In this document: in pieces, positions 26,261-39,500 of the stretch | How positions within the stretch are numbered: position 1 is the stretch's first letter | Layout of the letters: each line of letters begins with the position of its first letter | Source: Nautilus pompilius | Taxonomy: Eukaryota; Mollusca; Cephalopoda; Nautilida; Nautilidae | Reading direction: 5' to 3' | DNA length: 64,000 nucleotides | Assembly: GCA_018389105.1 (NCBI GenBank) | Contig: JACATO010002145.1 | Location: 186,001-250,000 of the forward strand | Position numbers and translations under genes: made by a program | Notes under the pieces: generated by a model | Told to the model about the DNA's origin: nothing | Databases searched by the model: none | The model's input: only the letters and a program-made list of their open reading frames with translations

Positions 26261-29200
26261 GACAGACAGACGACAGACAGACAGACAGACAGACAAAGGA
26301 TGAGAAAATGGTAAATGCCACAGTTAAAAGAAAGAAAAAAAAAAACTCTGGTCATAGTTCATATAGAATCACAAAAACTACTTTAGAGTTACCATGAAGA
26401 CAATTAATTTCTTTTCCAACAACGAATGTAAGGAATCAACCGGCTATCTAGACACTTCTCTGCAAAGTTACTTATTGGCATCTTACAGTCCAAACTCTGG
26501 GCCACCCTGAGTAGATGGAGGACAGGGAAAGCCAGAGTAACCCTATTTGGTTGTGGAAGCTGGTATTTTGGAAGTTAGAAATAATTTCTGAACCCCAAAA
26601 GTAAAACGTAAATCAGCTTCTGGTTGGTTCCAGGTGTAAGCTTGTTTTACACACGATGTGTTGAAGCATAGCTAATAGTGACAATCTCTGCAAAACCAAC
26701 TAATTAATTAACAAAATTTCTTCTTAAAAAAATTTCTTCTTCCTCTTCTAGCACAGAAAAGCAAAGGAAAGTTCAGTTCCGAGATAAAGGTATGGGTGAG
26801 GGATGGCTGTGTGCATAGTGCATCAACTTGCTACAGAGGAGAGATCATGTTTGAGCAAAGTTGGAAGCAGGTTTGGCCTGGAAAAACGTCTTGTAGCATG
26901 GTTTCTTCCTATAGCTAAACAAGATTTCTAGTGGGGACTTACCATTTCCTGCAGAAAACTAAAACTAAAGTGTCAGGCCCCATAAGGCACAGGAATGGAA
27001 ACACTTGTTAGCAGTAACCATGGTACTACATAACCTCATCATCTAAGACTACAGTTTCTTTCATCTTATGTACATGCTTATCAGCCAAGTATTAATGTAA
27101 AAGATATGGTAGAATATCATGCCATACTCTGCAGGTGTTTCCTCCTCTTCTCATCCTCGTGCTACTTTATATTTAAAATATGGTTTTACAAGTCTTCCTG
27201 TAACCTCTCCAATGGCCCTACAAACAATTTCTAATCATGGAAAGAGGTTGCATTCAAGCTATAGAAAACCAGAAAGCTACCCAAGGTAGAGAAACAGAAA
27301 AGGCATTTGAAAGCAAGCCCAAAGCAAAGCTAAGGAAAACACACATTCATTTATTGCCACTATTTCTTGCACTGCATCAACTGCTCAATTATTTAAGTGA
27401 AGATGGATAAATCAGCTTAAACCACCTGTGCCCGTCATCTCTCAGCATGCAGAACCCCGCATGGGCTCAAACATTGCTACATGCAAAAGGACAAACTGCT
27501 TCTTACACATGCCATAATCTCAAGCGTTCAAACCCATGTGGAGTCATGCTTAAAATAGACTGGTACGGAGGAGAAAGGAAAAAAAAAATACCACCCTATA
27601 GTAAGTTCACCAAACCAAATCTGTCCCCACTGAAAATGGAACATGAGAGCCATCTGCAATGGAAAGATCTGTTATAAAAGTGTTTGATGTTCCTTAGAGT
27701 TATCTACATCTCTCTCTCTCTCTGCACACAAGTGCCAGATGGTGATTTTTTCTAAGAAGCTTCCTCCAACGAACACAATTTTACTTGCACAGGTATCCCT
27801 CTGCTACCCTTAAGAGCCAAGGGAACGATGCACTTACTACTGACAAGAGTTTACCAAGAATCTTGAAAATAAGAACAGGAGGGAAGCGCTGGGTCCAACT
27901 CATCAAAAAACCACCCGACTAAAACCAGTAGATTTTTTTTTAAAATTCCTCCTCTTCAATGGATACCAAGAAAACACTGACAATATCTAACCGAAAGACC
28001 AATTTTACTCCTTAAATGTCCCACGTATGTACCGACATTACTGGTTTAAAATTGATAATGGAACTTTTGGGAGGGGGTGTCAAACCTTTTCAATCCCATA
28101 ATTGAACCTTCTTGGTGAATATATCACATTAATTTGGCCAAAACTACAAAAAACAGATTGTCCCCCACAACAAAAGTAGCTCACTAACATCATCTATGCA
28201 TAACAATGATGCTACTGATAATGAAACAAAGCAAAGCCAGAAGTAATCCCATTTTAGAACCACACAAGGGGCACAGCAGGTACTGATGATCACACTTATT
28301 GTCAAACAGTGTGTAAGACTTTGGGTCTTCAGCTTATTTATGAACGTACAGGAATAAATGCTGTAACATCCCCCCCCCCAACCTACATCAAATTTTAAAA
28401 AAATACACAAAGATGCAGGATGTTTCTTAATAAACTAGGAATGGAATTGGTTTGTACCTGGCTTAAGCAAAGGAGGAAAAACACAGATGGAATTCAGAAA
28501 TCAATTTTGGATGTTTGTCAAAAACAGTAAGATAGCCATTATTAAGAGGGGACACCCACCCAAGCAGCAAGGCTGAAATTGGCAGCAGAAATGTAACCTG
28601 GAAGGTGCTATTTTATAGATGAGTCCAACGATAATCAAAGGCAGACTGGGAAGTGGTGCAACAGACAGCGTACACTGCATATCAGCCAAGGGTGTCACAG
28701 ATCTGCATCAAATTAAAAGTATCTTGACTGTCAAAGAGTACGGGCAGGTTCTCATCCATCATGTCATTCTCCTCTCAGGAAGGCATCTCATCAGGCAGGG
28801 ATTCACTTCCCAACATGACATGAGCCCAACCAATATGACAAAAACCTTCTGGGATGTAAAGAAACGAACAGAACACTTACTTAGATGTCTTGACCTACAC
28901 AAAGTCCTGACATGAACATCACTGAAGATATGAGAGATTGATTGTGTGTTATGCAACTACTGAGAAAGTCAAACAATAACCAAACACTTTGGATAAACTG
29001 TGGAAAGAGCTACAGGATATTTGGAACATCATTCCACAGTCAGACATTGATCCTGTATGGGAACATGAAACAAGGTGTCCTGCTCTATATAAAGCAAAGG
29101 GATCACACACCAAATGCTACTACAGCTGTTTTTTTTTTCTATATTTTCTGTAATAATGCATTTGCATATATTATATAAGTCTCTCAGTTTCAATTACTCA

Positions 29201-32200
29201 TTATATGTGCAAATCCTGCATGTGATTCCATAATCATTTCAAATACCATTTATATAAGACACCTTGTAACTAAGCCTACTTTAGTTCACACAAGCAGAGC
29301 TAAGTAAATTTTAAATAATTGTACCTGGAATACAGCATTACCCATTATTATTTTTTTATACTAAACATGTAGTAAAGAGACTAAGTTTTTCTTCATGTTC
29401 CTGGTGTAAAAAAAAAAAAAAAAGCCTCCTACAAATAACAAATGAAGAGAGATTTTGTCAGTGTTTTACCAAGTCACCAGAGCAACTTGTGACAATGAAA
29501 AAAGAAATTTGCTTTATAGCTGATAGATTGAAACATCCATTTTCTGGGAGCACCTGCTCGCTAATAAAACGTGGAGATCCACCGACATCAAATCTGGAAA
29601 ACTTCCTGAGGGGGGAGTGGTTAAAAAGTGAAAGAACAAAAATAGTGATAACCACAGTTAAAAAATAAACAATGTTTGAGATAGGAAGGGGGACTAATGG
29701 TAGATTTTTACATGCAAAAACCTTTAATTGATACCCCAAAAATAAGTATGGAGTGTCAATGATGTGAGAAACAATACATCCTTTAAACAGAGGATATCAC
29801 AAGTAGGCAATCAATACCTATCTGTTTTCACCTAGAAAGATCAACTAAATAAACACTTCACATTTGCTTTATAAACAAAAACTTATTTAGAAATAATTAC
29901 TAAATGTATTTTGTGCACAGTCACGATAAACCTCGTGATGGTTAACCGATCACGAGAGAGCAGGCCTGGAATGTGTGGTGCCCCCCCGTCTGTGCTCACT
30001 AGTCGGCAAAACACGAGAGCAACAATCAAAGCGCACTACCTTTGCTATACCGGTGAGTGCTGCTTAGCTCCTGCTGAGACCAGTCGTCAGTTTATCATCC
30101 TCCTGATCAGAACGTTCAATGCTCATGGGAAAGTGTTACAATTCCAAAGAGCTCGCACTGTCTGTCTGTCTCTACAGAACCATCCAGAAGCCTCTTAAGG
30201 CTGGAAAGGTGTCGGAAAAATCAAATCCTCGTGTATTTTAGTCATTTTTCTTTTTAGATCATAGCCACTCCAAAAATCCTTGAATACACGTCAGACTAAA
30301 AGAGTCAGTCATCCTCCCTAGTAGTCATTCTTTCACTGTTGAAAATTATTCTAAATTGCAGATGATGTTTTTGAGTAAATTTCCCAAACTGCTGCTCACC
30401 TTGATGTGCCCAACAAACACAGAGGGTAAACCAAATAAACACAATCTAACAAAAACAAAACAGTTTCTTACATTCTGTGGAGCAACTCCAAAAAAACAAC
30501 AACAATGTTTATCTAGCTGGCGTTCACCTCAAAAATCAGTTGCCCCCCCCCTTTTGTCTATTTTCTACAATTCTTATTCGTGTTAGAAAGCGTGCGCGTA
30601 GACAACAACAGATGGGGAAATGTGCTCAATCTTTAAACGATAGCTAACTCTGGAATAAGCTAGGCTGCTTCGTCTTTCCTGTTGCCTAGACAGCATTAGA
30701 TAACAGAGGTTTCAGCTGCAGCAACTGGTAAGATCAGTAAGCATCCTCCAGATATGCGTACTCTAATTATAACTACTTTCTCTTCACCACCACCTGCCTA
30801 TTCCTCATCTAGAGTTCACAGCTAACAGAAGGGTGGACAAATAAACGGAAAAGGAAGGAAATTTAAAAAAAAAAAACAAAACAAAACCTATGAACTCATT
30901 TTGTGTTTGGAAAATTTTTAAATAAACAAATGCATCTTCTTTTTTTGTTTGCTTCGATATCTTTTCCTGTGAGACTTCTTCCAGTGATCTATCATGCTGT
31001 TAGGTGTCTCAAAAGTTAATGTTAGCCAGTCAAAACAAGGTAGAAATAGGGATTCTCAGACAAGCTTGATTCACAGAAAGAATTAAGTTACAAGTGTCGG
31101 GGGGGGGGCATGACAGATCTCCACTGAGGGGACAACGTCCTTCTTGCAATATCAATGATTAAGGTGAAAAACACAACAGATTTTAGAATTGGCCAGTCTC
31201 AACAGCCAGCTTTCAAGGTTATTTTCATAAATACAGCTCAACCAAGTAAATAAAACTGCTTTAAAAATGGATTTTGTGGACTGTGCAGTCAGCACATTTC
31301 TCAGCAAGATACACCACTCACTACCCCCCCCTCTCTCTCTCTGACACTTCCAGTAAGTCGGTCAGTCAGTCCGGGCTGTTACACAACTAGCATAAACGAT
31401 GTATTATTATTATTAGTAGTAGTACTTTATAAACCTTTTTTTAACATTCTGAAACAATCTGAAGTGGTGGGAGAAATGGGCTCTATAATACAAATTCCAA
31501 GATAACCTCCCCTTAGCAACAACCTTTGTAGAAATCACCTGCAGGGTTTTGTTGACAGCCAACGACTTGAGAAAAACTACTTTAAGGAATGACACAATCC
31601 TGCGGTGTCAAAACCGGTCAGTGAAAAGGCAGGCAAGCCTCCCTTCAATCCTCGAGTTACCAGCTTCACATAAATGGCAGTCAGAAAGGTCATTCCCCTC
31701 AGTGTGATATTCAGAGCAGGGATTCTACTGATGAGAAACGTGGGTACTACTTCTTTCTGACGATGCAAGCAGGCAATATTACAAAAAAGAGAATAAAGTG
31801 CCTGCCAGCAACAGCTGCTGCTGGTATATCTAATCTTTTCCTACTCCCAGATCTTGCTACTGCAGAGAGATAGCAGTGGACTGGAATCTTTACCAGTGTT
31901 ACTGTATCAATCCCTGCCATACTTAACCCTCACTATTGTAAACCATTTTTTTTTAAAAAAAAAATTCTCAGGATATAAATATATAAGTAAATAACTTGGT
32001 AAACCACATGGGCTCCTGAGACTGTCATTCTGGTAGCTAAGGGAAGAAAAGATGCATTGTTTAACTGCTTAGGTACATCACTACAAAAAAGTAAAAGGAT
32101 TATAGATCTAAAAAGAATTACGTACAAGGTCACAAAGCTGGTGGATGTAGATTTTTGGTAGCATCTGAAAAAGCATTAACAGTTAGTTATTGGTAAGTGA

Positions 32201-35200
32201 AACAGTCTCCATCATGAGATTGTGATGAGAGTAAATCTAGCATCCATTCTTGGTTTGCGAGAACTTATAGTGTAATCTACTGCTGGCTACTCGGTGAATA
32301 CTACACCAATGCTTAGAACAAAAACAAATAATTACATCTACCCTGTGGTTGGATCTATGGATTTACAACAGTAAATCTACCTTTAACTGAAACAAGATTG
32401 TAGTTCTGGCAGTTCCAGGATTTTAGTTTTACTAGCAGGTATTCTCTGGAGATCTGCTGAATAGATTATTAAACTTTGGTCAATATCTCAACTTCCTTGC
32501 TTATTTACTTGGAAATTTTACTTTATTTTGTCTCAAGCCACTAACAGTCTAGCCAGATCTTATAAAATTACTTGTTTACCAAGGAACACAATATAGCCTC
32601 ACCACTGAAATTTTTGACATTATAAAGTGTGGAGATCAAACGGCTTCCACGTGTGGACCAGTGTAATTTTCACCTCAGCACCAAACTACATTTTGATGAC
32701 AGTCAGAATAAGTTCATAATAAGAATGCTGAACGAGTGACCAGCAGAGAAGCTTGTTTAATTTGGATGGCTTCTGGGGAACTCTCTGGAACCTACCTATG
32801 AAATAACCACCACCCAGGAGGCTGTGTACAGTTTTGCTCAGATGTGCAAGCTTCATCATTTCCAGTTGACAAGATGGCTATAAAATGAAGCATAACAAAA
32901 GAAGTTTTGTAATTAACTCTTTGCAGATCAAGAGCACAATCCAGCAGTCCGAAGGCATAACATCAGGCTAAAATATTTTATCTTATATAAAGAAAAATCT
33001 GAGAATTAATTTGGCTAAACCTGAATATGATAAAGAAAATTTTTTTTAAAAAAAAATCATTATTTATTTGTGATCCTTTTTCCTGCTTTGAATTTTCGGT
33101 CATCTACTTTTCTTTTTTCCAGTCTTTCTAACATTCGATGCCTCTTTCTGCTTGAGCTTCCATCACTCTTAATCCACACGGGACCCTGTCCCCCCCCCTC
33201 TCCCTTTAAAGAAGCACATGTAACTAATGCAGTGTTCTCAAAGCCGCTGCTTCCCCAGTTTTTTTTTTTCTTTCTGACACACAATTCTTTTCCACTCCCG
33301 ACTCGATTCTTCCTTTGACTTATTCACAACAAAGTTCTAAAACATATTCCACCTGAAGTTGAGCAGAACGGCAGCAGCTTGGATGTGCTGTACGTTTTTG
33401 TAATCTTCTGCAATATTCACAACGTGACTTCAGCTTTAGTACTTTCTGATTTCAAGTAACAAAAAAAAAAAAAAAAACCTTGAAAACTTTAATATATAAA
33501 ATGTAGAAGCTGTATTCCCATCATCTTCATAGAATGTGCATGTAACCCTAACCCTAGCCACATTCAGTTTAGCATTTTCTTTCCTTACCATTTAAACTCT
33601 GATACTATATTAATATCAAGTAGTTTCTCCACAGTGTTTTGCCATCCTCCATCCATTCCAGCCCCAGGGTACTCCTGACATGGACCATAAGGGTAATTTA
33701 TTATCGGTCCCAATACCCAGCGAAATATTTTTTTAGAGTAAGTCTTGAGAAAGACAAGTCACAAATGCACCAACAGCTCATTGAGATCTTCTCCAGCGGC
33801 AGGACAGAGATCTATTATGCTGCTGACACATGCACGGTGTACAGTCCATCTTCAAGAAAACTGCCTGTCAACTATTTTTAAGTGAAGTGTACAAGCACAC
33901 ACCGTGGACTCTGACCAGAACAGAAAACTAATGACTGATGCTGAAAAAGTGACGATCTGGTCAGGAGAAATTTCATGCTGTTCTACAGAAGATAAAACCA
34001 GAATGGCGGAAATTAATGATGCTTAACTTATCCCACAACAAACCAATACTACTAATGTGAGGCTTGTTAGATGTATAGAAACTTGAATTCTGAGAGAGGG
34101 TAAAGCATGTCATTGCTGAAGCATAAAATAAAATTACTTCAGACATTTTAAGTTCATTAGATGGTCTGCAAAATTCAAATATCCAGCCAGATGGTGAATT
34201 ACTCAGTAAACTGATGTTCTAAAAGTCTTGGTTGTATTAAGGGGTCTATCCAAACTGTAAGCACATTGAAAGCACGAGTTTGTTAAACCTAATGTTCATA
34301 TGCTCTTGACCTAAAAATCAACACAATCAGCAGATGTCTAGATTCGTGTGATTTAAATCATGCAGTCACAATATTTAATTATGGTTATTACTATTTTACC
34401 CTGAACTTTTCTAAACAGTAGTGTCATTTCTCAATCAAGGTGCCCATCTTGCTGCTGTTATGTGCATGATTATAGCTAGGCTTTACTTCAACATCACATC
34501 AACCAGATAAAAAAAAAAGAAATCATCAAACAGAACATTTAAATAGCAGGTAAATAACAATAATAGCACATGTAAACATTATACAGCCCTAACAGTACAC
34601 CATTAACACTCAGAAACAGAAATCATGCAGTCCAAATAATCTAATGTAATGTCATTAGAGAGTAATTTCTGTCACTGAGGTTTGTTCTCCAAAGAGAGCC
34701 CTCAGAAGCCCTGATAATAGAAAGATCACAGAAACACTGTCATCACTAATAAGATGATGGAAAATATCCAAACTGACCCTCTATTATAGAAGCTAGGCAG
34801 TCAGCTCCACCTTGTTAGTAGAATTAGAGAACCTGTTTCCAAAATCTTTCTGCGTAAGCACCACCAGGATGTAAGTCCAAAGTAGAGCTGTTTGGTGGGA
34901 AAAGATGTTAATTTTCAGTAGGCATTTCTATTTTTGTATAGTACAGGCATCTGGAATTTGACAACAGGGAAAGACTGCCCAAACACAGATTCTCTAATTA
35001 TTCCTACTAACAAGGTAACAGGAAATACCCTATCTACCTATCTAGTTCCTATAGAAAACAAGCAATTCACCAGCAGCTTTGTGGTCTTACCTTGAAACCA
35101 ATCACTTTTTTGTTCATGGTTTACAATTCAATTAAATAATTTCAAAATTCAAAAGATTCTAAAAAATAAAGAGAAACAGACAGAGACTGACATAAAATGA

Positions 35201-36482
35201 ACATATCAACAGAGTAAATCTATTAAACCACAAAAAAATATTCATTGGTCTTAATTACAAAATGGGGTATCACTTTCTATGCAGGAATTCCCATCCATGG
35301 TTCTTTAAATACTTTCCATTGTTTGTAACTGACATCAGTAACTTTTGTGCAAGTAAGGAATCTCCATGGTTGGACCTGTTCATGCATTTGGTTAACCATC
35401 TCTACATTGATTTTCCAGAGTATTTTGAAGTGATCTGTACAAGAGTATTCCACTAATTCTGGAAGACAACAACAACAACCAGGCTCAGTCTGCTTAATCC
35501 ACAAGATATGCAAAATTATAATTTAAATTTAAATTCTTGCAAGAGAAGTGGACAGATTCTAGTCATTAGTTGTTTATCAAGAATATCCTCTCTGATGATC
35601 TGACAACATTTTTGGAGGGAGCTGCCCCATTATCACCAACATGGGGTCCCCCTCCTGAAGGCTGGAGAATACCCAGAGGCAGCGAATCCAGATAAACCAT
35701 TAAAAACAAAGGTTAACCCATTCATCTCATCATTGCGAGAATCTACCAGCGGCTGCTGCCACCTCCCCCAAAGCTTCCAGAGTGTAAACAAATCTAAAAC
35801 AAACAAGTAAATGAATACAATTATCACACTCCGCTTGTTTATCTGTAGACTAATGTCCAACCCATCATCAGCATCCATCTACAGGATTTGTTCACCAGGT
35901 GTGTTTCAGAGGGAGAAGTGATCATAGTAGACACACACACACACAAAAAGACAACAAAATGTCTTGCACAGATATTCTAAGAATGACCTTTAGAAAAGGA
36001 GAGAGGAGGGACAATACCTTAAATGCTTACACCTTAAAGCAGATCAGTTCTCCTGATAAAAAAAGAAAGAAAGAAAAAGACAAAACCTTAAAATTACAAG
36101 TATGTATTCACAGAGAGTAAATTTGACTTCCTTCTTTGTGCATGGAAGCACACAGGTGATTTCTCTCTATTTGAAACTATGCTAATAGAAGGATTGATCA
36201 GGCTTAACGCAATTTTTTTTAAAGTCACAAATACACACAAACACACAACTGTAAATAAAAATGTTCACAGAACCACGAAAGCAACAACAGAAATTCATAG
36301 CAGGATGTGATGTTACATCCCACCTTGCAGACTTGTTGAAGCAGGAAGATTGAGTAATTTTAAAAACCCTGAACTGCTGGATGGTTGTTTTGGAAGAGCA
36401 AAGGTGGATGGTCTTTAATAACTGGTAAAGACTTCCTTTTCTTTCTGTTTAATAATTATTCAATCACATGTGCTATTTAGAC

Positions 36483-36523
<41 letters not shown>

Positions 36524-39500
36524 AAAACACTTATGGCATGGGGAAGCAGAACTCCAACAATGACCCAACTTGTTTCTGATCTCTGCAGCTACAGGGAAGT
36601 TGGTGTAAGCCTCATGCAAGATGACTCACAGCCATAAACAGCAGCAGGTGAACATGTCACTTGGAAACCCAAAATTAAACCATGGTCTGGTTACCGATGA
36701 GTAAAGATTTAGCCTCCAATGTGACTGTGTATGTGTGTGTGTGTGCGCGTGCGCACTCATCTGGAAAGAATGTTGAACATGCAATCGGCCTACAAACATC
36801 ATAGAAATCATTAGGGTGATAGTGGTTTAGGCAAGAATTTCAATGAGTAGGCATAAGACATGTAATTGACCAGTATCTTCAAGACTAAAATAGTGTGTGC
36901 ATGATAGGACCCAGCATGTTCTAGAAAGAGAAGACATGATGTCTCCCTCCAACCTCCACCAAGAACTGCAAGGGCTTTAAAAACTGCTTTCATTGATAGG
37001 GTTATAAGTAACCTGCAAAGCCATGCAAGTCATGTATTGCCATCATGGGGTGCCTTCCTTAATGACTACCTCTAATTCATTTCTGTTTAAACCTTAGTTA
37101 GAATACCTTTTTTATTTCCAATTTTGCCCTGGTTGTTTCCCTTTATATCTCTAGAATTTATTTGTAATTCAGATATTCCTTTCATAAAAGTTAAAGTTGT
37201 CTTATGTTGAGTGAATTTTACATGGACCATTTGGTAAATATAACCAACCATTTTAGAAAAAAAGCTTTTTTTTTTTTGTTATTGAACATTTAAAAACCAT
37301 TGTGCTTAATTAAACAGGTATACTGGCAGATGAGTCAAGTTAGACTATATGTAATGTTCACCCTATTGCTATTATAATTTTTTTTTTTAAAACTTTGTTT
37401 CAAAAAATTCACAATTATCTTTGGCAAGTTTCAGAAGCACTAGAAGCTGCTGCTGCTTTTCTAACTTACCAATTTTACAATATGGTAACAGTAATCTTGT
37501 AACTCACCTGTTAACACACACACATACACGCGCACGCTAAGCAGGGTGAATTCTAGTGTGCTAACAGCAAGGCTTAACAAAACTAATGCCTGGAACAGCC
37601 CACGAAATTCTAATCATAGTTTTAGCATGCTGCAGACAGAGACACTGACAAAACAGTCACCTGGAAAATAGCAGGGGGCAACAAGCATTGTGAAAACCAG
37701 AGTTCATAATATTTTAAGACACACACACACACACACAAAAAAAACTTCTTTAAGCCCAAGCTCTGTAACTGGCTGCTACCACATCCACCAGTTTGCAGAC
37801 TGATTAAATAGGCCTATAGGAATGACTCAGTACTACTTTAACTACACCTCCACGTGTGCGCGCGTGCGTGTGAGTGTGAGAGAGAGAGACATATATATAT
37901 ATATACACATATCTAAGATAAACTGTTTAAAAAATTGAGAGGATATCATAAATAAAAAATATAGTAACATGGGTTATCAGCTATTCTTCATGCCCGACCT
38001 GTCTTAAAAGATGTCTCTAGATGTTTCTGGTAAGTGGGCACATAAAACAGATCTAATGACTTTACTTTACTAAAATAAAATAGCAAGGTAAAAAAAAAAT
38101 ATCTTTAATTTACTTTTTGTTAACATTAGTGTAACATCCACCTGCAGGGGTGCAGTTCTGAAGAAAAATAGCACTGTTAGGACATACAATTGTTACTGTC
38201 AAGATTAAGATGATCAAAGAAAATGCTTGAGACCCCAAACAATGAATTACTTGTCTATAAAATCAGGAAGAAAACAGCTAAATAGAATGAAATTCTATGC
38301 TAAAAAGAACCCATACTTAAATGTTTATTCATGAAGATAAAACACACACATCCAATGTCTGAGCAACTCAGGCAGAAGGAACTTCATTCATTGGTGATAG
38401 TTTTAAAAAAAATCAAATAAGTTTGAAAGGAAATGCACAAAAATGCCTGGGAAAAACTAACGAAATTGTAAAGATGCCATTTGCTTTATATCATTGAAGT
38501 GTGATGAGGTGACCACTGAAAATAAGATGCTTTCTTTCTCCTACCATTATGCCATAAGCTAGCCACTCCTCCAATGATTCCCAAAAAATCTGCCTGAAAA
38601 GGTTTTGTAGAACCCAATATGACCATCATCAGTGCTTTCAGGAAACATGGCCCCAAGACCAACACATCAGCATACTCAAGTATCAAGACACTATTTAAAA
38701 ATAAAGAATGGTACTCAAGAGAGAAACTATTCCAAACAAGCATCAAGATTCTTAATTCACTTTTTTTGTTTTGTAAAAACAGGTTTAAAATTCTCTCCGT
38801 CAATGGCACAATCAACATCCAAGTTAACCAGCAACAAATGATAAGCAAGATTTCAAAGGGCTAAAAAAAAACAGCAAGAGAGAGACATTCTGCAACATTA
38901 ACACAACTGATTACATTGCAACAAGTTGTTAGACTTAAACAAATTTGAAATTTGATGGTAGTAATCAATGTTTTCTTAAATAAGAAATTAAGTAAGTTTT
39001 GTAGGTAAGCACCCACATGACATAATTTACCTTGTCTATGAAAAATAAAAGCAACTATCGAATTATTCTGAAAGCATCTGCAAATTACAAATTTGATGAT
39101 ATATTAATTGAAATTAAAAGACCCAACATTTCTTTCAAGGTAAACAGCTAATTATTAAGGTAAAATGTTACATAGTATCTCTGTTGAACAGCTGTCAGAG
39201 AAAGATTGATGTAATACTAGATTGTAGCATTATAGAAGCTGTGGCAGATAAGTTACTTATAACGACATAGCTTGAATAGCTGCCATTTCATGCTTGCTTA
39301 AACAAAGGGATAATAGCAAGACTCGGTTGTGCCATGCGAGTGCAGGAGCTACCTACATATGCTTTCTGAATTAACATTGATGCTGTGTTGGTCTGATCTT
39401 GTCAACGACATTAATTAACAAAAGCAATTGTTAATGCATCACTAACCATATTAAGAGTAGAGAAGGAAAAACTTATTCTCTAAATGGCTTCAGCACTTTG

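Noticed and set aside
26102-26397. Cys-Val and His-Thr repeat-rich reading frames
   Set aside because: Translations of the CA/GACA microsatellite in different frames.
33547-33564. Telomere-like TAACCCTAACCCTAG
   Set aside because: Only about two and a half units inside an intron; too short to be an interstitial telomere tract.
35277-35513. 78-codon minus-strand frame with a protein-like central part ([16 protein letters not shown]...)
   Set aside because: No family recognised, no splice context, and a start in low-complexity codons. Insufficient to call a gene or element.
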